Positions 42,368-50,937 of a DNA stretch of 64,000 nucleotides are shown here, piece after piece (position 1 is the stretch's first letter; each line of letters begins with the position of its first letter). The notes under the pieces are model-generated. The model was not told the origin of the DNA, made no database searches, and saw nothing but the letters and a program-made list of their open reading frames with translations. Source of the DNA: Embleya sp045207655 (GTDB taxonomy: Bacteria > Actinomycetota > Actinomycetes > Streptomycetales > Streptomycetaceae); NCBI RefSeq assembly GCF_045207655.1, contig NZ_CP108785.1:3472001-3536000 (forward strand), given 5' to 3'. The position numbers and the translations under genes are program-made.

Positions 42368-43135
42368 GTGACCGTCACGGGAGTACGCGCGTCGGCGGCC
42401 GGATGGCCGGTGCGATCGGCCTCGGCAGCGATGCTCGCCGGGGTCCGGGCCCGGGTCGCGGGGATCACCGGCCATGGACGCGCGGGCCGGGTGGAGACCC
42501 GGGTGCCCGGAATCGGCCTGGTCCTGCACACGTTGCCGCGCCCGGCCGGCACCCGTGCCCCGCGCCCGGCGTCGGTCCACATCCCGGACATCCGGCGCTG
42601 TGCGCATGTGCGGCTGGACGTCCGGGTGACCGCGCCGCCCATGGTCGCGCTCGCCCGTGCCGAAACCCCCGGGCCGTACTCGCCGTCCTCCGCCGGGCCG
42701 GGTCGACTGCCCGCCCCGGTGCTGCGCACCGTGTTCGCGGGTGCCGGCCGCGCGTTGGCCGAACGCGCTCGGGTGACACGGGAGTTGTACGTGCGCGGCG
42801 CGGGCCGCGGTCGGCGCGTCGAGGAGCCGGCGCGGGCCGGTGCGTGGCCCGGTCGCGGCGGGCGGCCGGCCCCGCAGGGCCGTTCCGGCGGCCGGCCCGG
42901 GAGCGCCCTGACGTGGGCCGTGCCCACCCGCCCCGCGCCCGCCTCGACTTCGGCCGAGTCGTACACCGCGCCGGCCGACACGTCGGCGCGCGGCCGGGCC
43001 GAGCCGGGGTACGGCCATCCGCAAGCGGCGCCCGCGCTCACCTCGGCCGACCTGCCCCGGCTGGTCGACGGGGTGGTCCGGGAGATCGACCGTCGGGTGC
43101 TCGCCCGGCAGGAACGCCGGGGGTGGAGCCGATGA
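42368..43135 (+). CDS. Uncharacterised CIS protein with conserved helical C-terminus
   Basis: Protein of 255 aa, not recognised as a known family over most of its length. The first 200 residues are Arg/Pro/Ala/Gly-rich and look disordered. The C-terminus (TSADLPRLVDGVVREIDRR, then VLARQERRG) is an amphipathic helix that resembles the ends of proteins encoded just before the LysM baseplate gene in other CIS loci. GTG 42368 has GGGAG upstream. It overlaps the next start by 4 nt. Base composition and coding bias are like its neighbours. Confidence 0.7.
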   Translation: MTVTGVRASAAGWPVRSASAAMLAGVRARVAGITGHGRAGRVETRVPGIGLVLHTLPRPAGTRAPRPASVHIPDIRRCAHVRLDVRVTAPPMVALARAETPGPYSPSSAGPGRLPAPVLRTVFAGAGRALAERARVTRELYVRGAGRGRRVEEPARAGAWPGRGGRPAPQGRSGGRPGSALTWAVPTRPAPASTSAESYTAPADTSARGRAEPGYGHPQAAPALTSADLPRLVDGVVREIDRRVLARQERRGWSR

Positions 43136-43830
43136 CGGTGATGGAACGCGCGACGATCACCAACACCGTCACCGGCGCACGCACCCGGGTGTTGTTCAAC
43201 CCGGAGGACTACACGGTCAACCGGGAGACCACCTACGCCCAACTCCCGGTCCCCGGGCTGTCCGCGCCGGTCGTGCAGTTCGTGCACGGCAACGCGCGGA
43301 CGCTGGAGATGGAACTGTTCCTGGACTCGCTGGAGGCCAACGACCAGGCGGGCGCGGGCAGCGACGTGCGGATCCTGGTCCGCCGGGTGGTGGACCTGAT
43401 GGACATCGACCCCACGCTGCACGCGCCGCCGCCGCTGGTGTTCGCGTGGGCGAGCCTGACCTTCACGTGCGTGTTGACCCGGGTCGCGCAGAAGTTCGTG
43501 ATGTTCAAGCCGGACGGCACCCCGGTGCGGGCCCGACTGACCGTCACCTTCAGCGAGTTCCGCAACGTGGACATGGAGGCGAAGGAGGTCAAGCGGCAGA
43601 CCTCGGACTACACCAAGGCGCACACCGTGGTCGCCGGCGAGACCCTGCAACTGATCGCGTGGCGCGAGTACGGCTCCGCGTCCGCGTGGCGGCCGATCGC
43701 GCTGCACAACGGGCTGGACGACCCGCGCGCGCTGCCCGTGGGCGCGACGCTGCACGTGCCCCGGCTGCCCTACCGGGACCCGGGCACGAACGAGGTCTTC
43801 GACGCGCCGCCGCGGGAGGTGCCCGCGTGA
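43132..43830 (+). CDS. LysM-containing baseplate/tail protein (Pvc7/Afp7-type)
   Basis: Protein of 232 aa. The N-terminal domain (ITNTVTGARTRVLFNPEDYT, LEMELFLDS) and FTCVLTRVAQKFVMF are those of the gp53-like baseplate hub-binding family. A C-terminal LysM module (about residues 162-215) reads HTVVAGETLQLIAWREYG, then LHNGLDDPRALPVGATLHVP. In phage tails this protein caps the tube at the baseplate. ATG 43132 overlaps the preceding stop by 4 nt and GGAG lies upstream. Confidence 0.9.
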   Translation: MTVMERATITNTVTGARTRVLFNPEDYTVNRETTYAQLPVPGLSAPVVQFVHGNARTLEMELFLDSLEANDQAGAGSDVRILVRRVVDLMDIDPTLHAPPPLVFAWASLTFTCVLTRVAQKFVMFKPDGTPVRARLTVTFSEFRNVDMEAKEVKRQTSDYTKAHTVVAGETLQLIAWREYGSASAWRPIALHNGLDDPRALPVGATLHVPRLPYRDPGTNEVFDAPPREVPA

Positions 43831-45047
43831 GCGTATTCCCGCAGTACGCCCCGGAGATGCGGCTGCGCTTCGCCGGGCGGCCGGCGCCGGCGGCGCTGCG
43901 CGGCTCGGTCACCGGCGTGACCTGCCAGACCGGCATGGGCGACGCCGACCGATTGGAGGTCTCGCTCGCCAACGAGGGCCTGCGCTGGCTCGACGACCCG
44001 CTGTTCCGGTTGGACACCGAGGTGAGCATCGCGCTGGGCTACGCCCCCGACGAGCCGCGCCGGTTGTTCACCGGCGAAGTGGTCGGCACCGAGGCGAGTT
44101 TCCCCTCCGACGGAATGCCGATGTTGCGGGTGGTCGCCCAGGACCGGCGCACCCGCCTGGCCGCCGCGTCGCCCGCGCGCTGGTTCGGCGTCCCGGTGCC
44201 CAAACTCGGCGTGTTGCCGCTGCCGGATGCGGTGGTCGCGCCGCTGCTGGCGGTCGAACACGGCATGATCCCACTGCTCGACCCACTGGGCGCCTTCCTG
44301 TCGGCGGCCCTGGGCGCGGTGGACGTGGTGGCCTCGCTGGAGGACCCGAGCATGCGCCAGCGGGTGGTGCGCCGCCAACAGTCCGAGACCACGCTCGACT
44401 TCCTGAAGAAGATCGCGGTGGAGAACGCGTGGGAGCTGATCGTCGAGCACGACGGCGAGCCGTCCGGCTACGTGCTCCGATTGATGTCGCCCGCCGCCTA
44501 TCTCTCGCCCGACGTGACGTTGCGCTACGGGCGCTCGCTGATGGAGTTCACACCCCGGATCAGCACCGTCGGGCAGATCGAGAGGGTGTCGGTGCGGGTC
44601 TGGCGGCCCGAGGTGCGCTTGGAGTTGACCGTCTCGGTCGGCTACGACTGGGACCGCCGGGCACTGTCCATCGAGGTGGCCCCGGGGTTCGGACTGCCGT
44701 CGGGCCGCCAGGTGCTGCTGGTGGACGAACCGGTGACCATCGCCACCGCTCCGCGCCTGATCGTCTCCAAGCTGCTGCCCAGGCTGAACCGGCGTACCAC
44801 CGCGAGCGGTTCATGCGTGGGCGACCCCCGGATCAGCGCCGGGCGGGTGTTGCGGATCGAGGGCGTGGGAGAGACGTTCGGCGGCCTGTGGCGGGTGGTG
44901 TCGGCGCAGCACACGCTCGACGGCGGCGGCTATCGCACCTCTTTCGAACTGCGCAAGGAGATCTGGTTCGGCGGCATCCCGCCCGCGTCCCAGGGCGCGG
45001 TCCGGGTCCAGGGCGGGCCGTTGTCGTTGCCGGCGCCCAACTCGTAG
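43827..45047 (+). CDS. Baseplate hub protein (gpD/gp27-like half of a VgrG)
   Basis: Protein of 406 aa with the phage late-control D fold that forms the trimeric hub linking tube and spike. VSLANEGLRWLDDPLFRLDTEVSIALGY (blocks), RRLFTGEVVGTEASFPS, QSETTLDFLKKIAVENAWEL and the closing RTSFELRKEIWFGG support this. GTG 43827 overlaps the LysM gene by 4 nt. In T6SS VgrG this domain is fused to the spike; here the spike is the next gene. Confidence 0.9.
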   Translation: MSVFPQYAPEMRLRFAGRPAPAALRGSVTGVTCQTGMGDADRLEVSLANEGLRWLDDPLFRLDTEVSIALGYAPDEPRRLFTGEVVGTEASFPSDGMPMLRVVAQDRRTRLAAASPARWFGVPVPKLGVLPLPDAVVAPLLAVEHGMIPLLDPLGAFLSAALGAVDVVASLEDPSMRQRVVRRQQSETTLDFLKKIAVENAWELIVEHDGEPSGYVLRLMSPAAYLSPDVTLRYGRSLMEFTPRISTVGQIERVSVRVWRPEVRLELTVSVGYDWDRRALSIEVAPGFGLPSGRQVLLVDEPVTIATAPRLIVSKLLPRLNRRTTASGSCVGDPRISAGRVLRIEGVGETFGGLWRVVSAQHTLDGGGYRTSFELRKEIWFGGIPPASQGAVRVQGGPLSLPAPNS

Positions 45048-45143
45048 CGGTCGTGGGGCCGTTCCCGTGACGTGTCCGGTGACCGGCCGCGCACCCGCTT
45101 CCACCCGTTTTCGACGTACCACCGGACCCCTCGGAGGATCGGC

Positions 45144-45797
45144 ATGTTCGAACCGCTCTTCGACGCCCTCGACGACATCCACGCGTCCGACAGTCCCCGG
45201 GTGACCGGCGTGGCGCCGGCCACGGTGGTGGACAACCTGGACCTGACCGGTGCCGGGCGGGTACTGGTGCGGTACGCGTGGCTGCCGGGTGTGGAGCCGT
45301 GGGCACGCGTGTGCGCGCCGGTCGCCGGCGACGGTTCCGGGGTGTGGTTCATGCCGCAGCCCGGCGACGAGGTGCTCGTCGCCTTCCGCAACGGCGACGT
45401 GCGCGAGCCCTACGTGCTCGGCGGACTGTGGACGATGACCTCGCGGCCCCCGGTGGACCTGCCCACCGACTCGGTGACCAAGCGGGTCATCCGCACGCCG
45501 GTGGGCCACGAGGTGGCCATCGACGACCTGGTCCAGACGGTCACGCTCACGCACGCCCTGGGCCACTCGATCGAGATGTCCGTCGACGGGATCACCCTGG
45601 CCGTGGCCGGCGGCGCGGCGAAGATCTCGCTGACCACCTCCGGCGCGGTGACCGTCACCGGCACCCGGTCGGTCGAGGTGAGCGGGCTCGACGTGAGCGT
45701 CGAGGCCGGCAACGGCCTGGCGGCGAAGGCCACCCGCGCGGACATCCGGGCCGCCGCCACCTGCAGCATCCAGGGTGCCCTGGTGAAGATCAACTGA
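45144..45797 (+). CDS. Spike protein, gp5/baseplate assembly V-type OB and beta-helix
   Basis: Protein of 217 aa. The OB-fold (about residues 25-110) contains GRVLVRYAWLPG, ARVCAPVAGDGSGVWFMPQPGDEVLV and DVREPYVLGGLW (blocks). After it, short repeating strands (VSVEAGNGLAAKATRADIRA) fit the C-terminal spike. ATG 45144 has GGAGG 6 nt upstream. Together with the preceding gene it makes a split VgrG, the usual arrangement in actinobacterial CIS. Confidence 0.9.
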   Translation: MFEPLFDALDDIHASDSPRVTGVAPATVVDNLDLTGAGRVLVRYAWLPGVEPWARVCAPVAGDGSGVWFMPQPGDEVLVAFRNGDVREPYVLGGLWTMTSRPPVDLPTDSVTKRVIRTPVGHEVAIDDLVQTVTLTHALGHSIEMSVDGITLAVAGGAAKISLTTSGAVTVTGTRSVEVSGLDVSVEAGNGLAAKATRADIRAAATCSIQGALVKIN

Positions 45798-45848
45798 CCG
45801 TTCGCGGACGAATGTTCGCACCCACCGATCACTTTCGAGGAGGCACCC

Positions 45849-46127
45849 GTGCCCGCAGCAGCGCGCGTCACCGACCCCACCGGCCACCCCGGCATGGTCG
45901 CGGGACCCGGCGTGCCCACCGTGCTGATCGGCGGACTGCCCGCCGCCGTGCAGGGCGACATGCACGCGTGCGCGTTCCCGCCGCCCGCCGCCCACCCGCC
46001 GTCACCGTTCACCAAGGGCTCCGCGACGGTGCTCGTCGGCGGTCGCGGCGCGCTGCGCCAGGGCGACCTGGCCGGCTGCGGCGCACCGGTGGTGGCCGGC
46101 GTCCCGACCGTGCTGATCGGAGGCTGA
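45849..46127 (+). CDS. PAAR-domain spike tip protein
   Basis: Protein of 92 aa that sharpens the spike. PAAR features are VTDPTGHPGMVAGPGVPTVLIGG, VQGDMHACAFPPP and the repeat GSATVLVGGRGALRQGDLAGCG (blocks), with His/Cys candidates for the tip metal. The N- and C-terminal VPTVLIGG sequences are identical. GTG 45849 lies behind GAGGAGG. Confidence 0.93.
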   Translation: MPAAARVTDPTGHPGMVAGPGVPTVLIGGLPAAVQGDMHACAFPPPAAHPPSPFTKGSATVLVGGRGALRQGDLAGCGAPVVAGVPTVLIGG

Positions 46128-46129
46128 CG

Positions 46130-46582
46130 ATGGCCGAACCGAACGCGCCGCTCGATCCCGACCCCGCGCAGCACACCCCCGCGGACGCCGCCGTGCTCGG
46201 CCGGGGCTGGGCCGCGCCGGCCCGCCTGGACCCGCTCGGCGAGGCGGCCGAGGCGGCCGGGCCGGAGAAGGTCCGCCAGTCCGTGCTGCTCATCCTGGGC
46301 ACTCGGCGCGGTGAGCGGGTGATGCGTCCCGACTTCGGCGCGGGCCTGGAGGACATGTTGTTCGAGCCGGTCACCGCGGCCACCGCCGCGCTCGTGCGAC
46401 TGCGGGTGGAACAGGGCCTGACCGCGTGGGAGCCGCGCATCGACGTGCTCGGTGTGGAGGTGTCGGTGGCCGATCGCGCGGCGGGCCGACTGGACGTGCG
46501 CATCGACTACCGGATCCGCGCCACCAACACCTTCTACAACCTCGTCTACCCGTTCCACCTGCACGAAGGGGCGGCCACGTGA
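46130..46582 (+). CDS. Baseplate wedge protein gp25/GPW
   Basis: Protein of 150 aa. The gp25 core SVLLILGTRRGERVMRPDFG, then LEDMLFEPVT and TAALVRLRVEQGLTAWEPRI, initiates sheath assembly at the baseplate. An acidic N-terminal extension of about 45 residues precedes it. ATG 46130 is 2 bp after the PAAR stop. The next gene overlaps by 4 nt. Confidence 0.93.
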   Translation: MAEPNAPLDPDPAQHTPADAAVLGRGWAAPARLDPLGEAAEAAGPEKVRQSVLLILGTRRGERVMRPDFGAGLEDMLFEPVTAATAALVRLRVEQGLTAWEPRIDVLGVEVSVADRAAGRLDVRIDYRIRATNTFYNLVYPFHLHEGAAT

Positions 46583-49500
46583 GCACGCCACGAGGTCGCG
46601 CCGAAGTGGTGGCCGCGCTGCTGGCCGCGCGGACCGGCTGGGTACCCGACTGGCATCCGACCCCGGGCGGGCCGTCCCTGGGCGTGGCACACGGACTCGG
46701 CGCGCTGCTGGCCGCGCTGGAGGAACGGCTGGCCGCCCTGCCGGACCGGCAACTCGCCGCCCTGCTGGACATGGTGGGGGTGTCGCTGCTGCCCGCACAG
46801 GGCGCCGGCACCACGGTCCTGCTCCAGCCGCTGCCCGGAGTGAGCGGGGCCCGGGTGACCGCGGGATCGCGGCTGGGCGCCGGCGTGCCGGGACAGGACG
46901 CGCCGCTGGTCTTCGAGACCCGGGACACGGTGGCACTGGCCGGCGCGCCGCTGGTCGAGGTGTGGAGCCTGGACCCGGGCGCGGACGCCGCGGCCGACCA
47001 CTCCGCCGACGTCCTGGCCCGGCGCCCGGTCACGCTGTTCACCGGTCTGCGCCCCGCCGTACGGGAGTTGTACCTGGCGCACGACACGCTCCTGGCGTTC
47101 GCCGGGCGGGCCACCGTGGAGATCACCCTGGTCCTGGGGCGACCCGCGTCGAGCCCGCTGCGGATCTCCTGGACGTGGTGGGACGGCGGCGCGTGGCGGG
47201 CGTTCGCGCCCTGGGGCGACGGGGACGACGCGTCCCGCGACGGCACCGCGGGGCTGACCCGCTCGGGCACCGTACGCCTGGTGGCGCCGTGTGCGACGGC
47301 GGTGACCACCACCGTCGAGGGCACCGAGTCGTACTGGCTGCGCGCCCGGCTGGACTCGGCGCTGAGCGGCCGACCCGGCTTCGTGGTTCCCGAGGTGGCG
47401 CGGGTACGGCTCGCGGCGGTGAGCACCCACGCGCGCCTGGCGCTGTTCACCGGCCCGCCGACCGGTGCCGACACCACCGTCACCGTGCACGCCGCGCACG
47501 GCACCACCGCGCCGCCGGAAGTGACCGTGCACGTCCGGGACACCACCGCGGCGAGCCAGGCCGACCCGACCGCGAAGCCCGGCACGCCGGTGGCGATCGG
47601 GACCGCGCACCTGGGCCACACGGTGCGGTTCGGCGTCACCGTGCCGCCCACCGCCGCGGACACCTTCACCGCCGGCACGGCGACCCCGAAACCGGGCATC
47701 GACTACTTCGTCCTGGACGACCCCGACGACCTGACCGCGCCGCTCGCCCTCGATGCCCCCGCGCACCTGGACCTGACCGTGCGCACCGGCCTGGCCCCGG
47801 ACAAGGCGGTCGCCGACGCGCAGGCGGTGGACCCGACCCGGGCCTTCACCCCGCTGGGTCCGGCGCCGGTACGGGGCAGCGCCTTCCACGTCGCGTGCGA
47901 CGCCGCGTTCGCCAAGCCCGGCGCCCGGGTCACCGTGGTGCTCGGCCGGCCGCGCACCGCGGCCGAGGAGGCCGACCAGCGCACCGGCGAACTCACCGGC
48001 GGGGTACAGAACGCGAAGGCGTTCCGCGACAAGACGGTCGCCGACATCCGCGCCGTGGCGGCCACGTTGGCCGAGTTGACCGCGGTCACCGGAGACCTGG
48101 GGCGCGCGGTGGTCTCGCCGCTGTCCGGCGAGGACCCGACCGCGTGGTACACCCAGGTCAAGACGCACCTGCGGGACGCGCTGACCACGTTGCGCGGCGC
48201 CGCGCAGGCCGAGCCCGGCCTGTTCGGCAACATCGGCTCGGCGCGCGACCACGTCACCGCCGCGCAGACCGCCGCGAACCCGGCCGCCGACCTCGCCGCG
48301 GCGCTGGCCGCGCTCGGCGGCGCCCCACGCGCGAGCGCGGGGCTGCTGCTGGCCACCGCCGACGTCACCGCGCAACTGTCCGCCGGCGCGAGCGCGTTGA
48401 CCGCGCCCCGGGCCGCGCTCGCCCAGGCGCTCGGCGGCGGCAGCGACGCCCAGGTGGTCGCCGCGCACGGCGCGCTCGCGTCCGCGCTGGGCACCGTCCT
48501 GGCCACCCCCACCCCCTACCTGGCCGACACCCCGCTGCCGTCCTTCCTCAGCGCCGACCCCCAGGCGTTCGTGACCGACGTGACCGCACGGATCGACGCG
48601 GCCAGGACCGCCGTGGACACCCAGGTGGCCAAGGCCCGCACGATCGCGACCGCGCTGGCGGACCTGGCGCCGGAAGACCTGCTCAAGGCCGTGGTCGGCG
48701 CGCAGATCCCCAACCAGCTCACCGCGCCCGAGGTGACCTGGGAGTACCACGACGGCACCCGCTGGCGGGCGATCGGCGCGGCGGGCGCGCCCGCCGTACT
48801 GGCCCTGCAACGCTCGGGAGCGCTGCACTTCACCGTGCCCGGCGACTGGGCGCCGACCTCGGTGACCGGCGACGAACGCCGCTGGCTGCGCGCGCGGTTG
48901 GAACGCGGCAGCTTCTCCTTCCTGCGTCAGGTGAGTTGGACCGACAAGTCCGGCGTGCTCAACTTCCTGCCCGTGGTGGAGCCCCGGCCGCCGGTGCTGG
49001 ACCGCTTCGAGGTGTTCTACCGGCACGTCGCCGGGCCCGAGGACCCGCGACACACGCTCGCGCTCGACGACCACGCGTGGGCCGACCTGACCGCCGACCT
49101 CGCCTTCCCCGGACCCGGCGCCACGCCGTTTCGCCCGATGGTCGAGACCGCCCCGACGTTGTACCTGGGCTTCGACGGCGAACTGCCCGCCGACCGCCTT
49201 GGCCTGTACGTCGAGCCCGCCGGCGAGGACCCCGACGCGGTCCCGGTACGACCCACCTGGGAGGGCTACGACGGCACCGGCTGGGTCCCCCTGGCCGGCG
49301 ACGACGGCACCGAGGGCTTCACCCGAGGCGGCGTGGTCGGCCTGCTCTGGCCCGGCGCCGGCGGCCCGCCCGGGGCACCCGTCGCGGGCGCCGCGGACCG
49401 CACGGTGACCCTGCTCGGGCGCGGCGCCGCCGCCCGATTCGCGCCCGGCGACCGGCTGTTGCTCACCGACGCGCGCGGCGGCGAACCGGTGCTGGTGGCC

Positions 49501-50934
49501 GGCGCCGACGGCGAGACGCTCACCGTGCGCGACCGCCTCTCCCGCGCCTACGCGGGCGGCGAACTGCGCGACGCGCCACCCGCCCGATTCGGCACACCCC
49601 GCACCTGGATCCGGGCCCGCTTCCCCGGCGAGGCCGAACCCCCGCGACCGGTGCTGAGCGCGCTGGTGCCCAACGCGGCCCGCGTGCAGCAGGTCCAGAC
49701 GATCACCGATGAACTGCTCGGCTCGGCCGACGGCAGCGCCGGACAGGTCTTCCAGGCCATGCGCACCCCGGTCCTGGACGGCGCGGTGCTGGAGGTGCGC
49801 GAGCTGGACGGCGAGCGCGCCTTCGTCGATCTTCCGCTGCTGCGCCGGGAGTTGGCCGAGGGGGCGGGCGCGGCGCTGCGCACGGTGGCCGATCCGCGCA
49901 CGGGCCGGGTGAGCGAGGTCTGGGTGCGCTGGGACGAAGTTCCCTCGCTGGGACTGGCCGGCCCGGCCGATCGGGTCTACGTGTGCGACCACGCCACCGG
50001 GCGGGTGTTGTTCGGCGGGAACGGACACGGGCGGGTTCCGCCGGTGGGGCCGGACAACGTGCGGCTGCGCTCGTACCGTTCCGGCGGCGGCGCGGTCGGC
50101 AACGTGCCCGCCGGCGCGATCACCCAGGCGATCGGCGCGGTCGCGGTCGGCGCGGTGAGCAACCCCCGGGGCGCGAGCGGCGGCACCGACGCCGAACCGT
50201 TCCCGGACGTCCTGCGCCGCGGCCCCGCGCTGCTGCGACACCGCCGGCTCGCGCTGACCGAGAGCGACGTGGCCGCGCTGGCCCGGGAGACCGTCCCGGC
50301 GATCGCGGCGGCCCGCGCGCTGGGCGCGCGCGACCGGCACGGTCGAGTGCTGCCGGGCGTGATCCGACTGGTCGTGGTGCCGCGCGACGGTACGGACCGG
50401 CCGGAGCCGACCGGCGAACTGCTGCGCCGGGTACGGGACGCGGTCGGCGCGCGGATGCCGGCGGCGGCCCGACTGGTGGTCGAGGGCGCGCGCTATTTCC
50501 CGATCGGCGTGGCGGCCACCGTGCGTCCGGCCCGGGCCGGCGACGCGGGCCCGGTGCGCGGCGCGGTGCTCGCCGACCTGGCTCGCTTCCTGCACCCGCT
50601 GGACGGCGGCCCGGCCGGGACCGGCTGGCCGTTCGGCCGGGGCGTGTACCTGTCCGACCTGGCCCGGCGCCTGGAGGCGGTGCCCGGCGTGGACGTGGTG
50701 ACCGCGCTGGACCTGACCGTGGACGGCGTACCCGCCGGCGACGCGGTGCCGGTCGCCGCCGACGCCGTGGTGTGTGCCGGACCGCTCGTGGTGCGGCTCG
50801 CCGGGCCGGGGGAGGCCGGAACGGGGCCGGGGGCGGCGCGGCCCGTCGGGGCGCCGCGGTCCCCACAGGCCCCGGGAACGCCGGGATCCGCCGGGTGTTC
50901 GCGATCCTCGCGATCCCCGGGAAGGGAGTACTGA
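46579..50934 (+). CDS. Large baseplate J-like protein (Pvc11/Afp11-type)
   Basis: Baseplate wedge protein of 1451 aa. The C-terminal third has baseplate-J features: DRVYVCDHATGRVLFGGNGHGRVPP, RLALTESDVAALARETV and GGPAGTGWPFGRGVYLSDLA (blocks). The N-terminal part has beta-rich WTWWDGGAWRAFAPWGDG modules that recur around residue 725 (WEYHDGTRWRAIG) and 895. Between about residues 458 and 710 lies an Ala-rich helical insertion. GTG 46579 overlaps gp25 by 4 nt. It forms the wedge with the next gene's product. Confidence 0.9.
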   Translation: MSTPRGRAEVVAALLAARTGWVPDWHPTPGGPSLGVAHGLGALLAALEERLAALPDRQLAALLDMVGVSLLPAQGAGTTVLLQPLPGVSGARVTAGSRLGAGVPGQDAPLVFETRDTVALAGAPLVEVWSLDPGADAAADHSADVLARRPVTLFTGLRPAVRELYLAHDTLLAFAGRATVEITLVLGRPASSPLRISWTWWDGGAWRAFAPWGDGDDASRDGTAGLTRSGTVRLVAPCATAVTTTVEGTESYWLRARLDSALSGRPGFVVPEVARVRLAAVSTHARLALFTGPPTGADTTVTVHAAHGTTAPPEVTVHVRDTTAASQADPTAKPGTPVAIGTAHLGHTVRFGVTVPPTAADTFTAGTATPKPGIDYFVLDDPDDLTAPLALDAPAHLDLTVRTGLAPDKAVADAQAVDPTRAFTPLGPAPVRGSAFHVACDAAFAKPGARVTVVLGRPRTAAEEADQRTGELTGGVQNAKAFRDKTVADIRAVAATLAELTAVTGDLGRAVVSPLSGEDPTAWYTQVKTHLRDALTTLRGAAQAEPGLFGNIGSARDHVTAAQTAANPAADLAAALAALGGAPRASAGLLLATADVTAQLSAGASALTAPRAALAQALGGGSDAQVVAAHGALASALGTVLATPTPYLADTPLPSFLSADPQAFVTDVTARIDAARTAVDTQVAKARTIATALADLAPEDLLKAVVGAQIPNQLTAPEVTWEYHDGTRWRAIGAAGAPAVLALQRSGALHFTVPGDWAPTSVTGDERRWLRARLERGSFSFLRQVSWTDKSGVLNFLPVVEPRPPVLDRFEVFYRHVAGPEDPRHTLALDDHAWADLTADLAFPGPGATPFRPMVETAPTLYLGFDGELPADRLGLYVEPAGEDPDAVPVRPTWEGYDGTGWVPLAGDDGTEGFTRGGVVGLLWPGAGGPPGAPVAGAADRTVTLLGRGAAARFAPGDRLLLTDARGGEPVLVAGADGETLTVRDRLSRAYAGGELRDAPPARFGTPRTWIRARFPGEAEPPRPVLSALVPNAARVQQVQTITDELLGSADGSAGQVFQAMRTPVLDGAVLEVRELDGERAFVDLPLLRRELAEGAGAALRTVADPRTGRVSEVWVRWDEVPSLGLAGPADRVYVCDHATGRVLFGGNGHGRVPPVGPDNVRLRSYRSGGGAVGNVPAGAITQAIGAVAVGAVSNPRGASGGTDAEPFPDVLRRGPALLRHRRLALTESDVAALARETVPAIAAARALGARDRHGRVLPGVIRLVVVPRDGTDRPEPTGELLRRVRDAVGARMPAAARLVVEGARYFPIGVAATVRPARAGDAGPVRGAVLADLARFLHPLDGGPAGTGWPFGRGVYLSDLARRLEAVPGVDVVTALDLTVDGVPAGDAVPVAADAVVCAGPLVVRLAGPGEAGTGPGAARPVGAPRSPQAPGTPGSAGCSRSSRSPGREY

Positions 50935-50937
50935 ACC

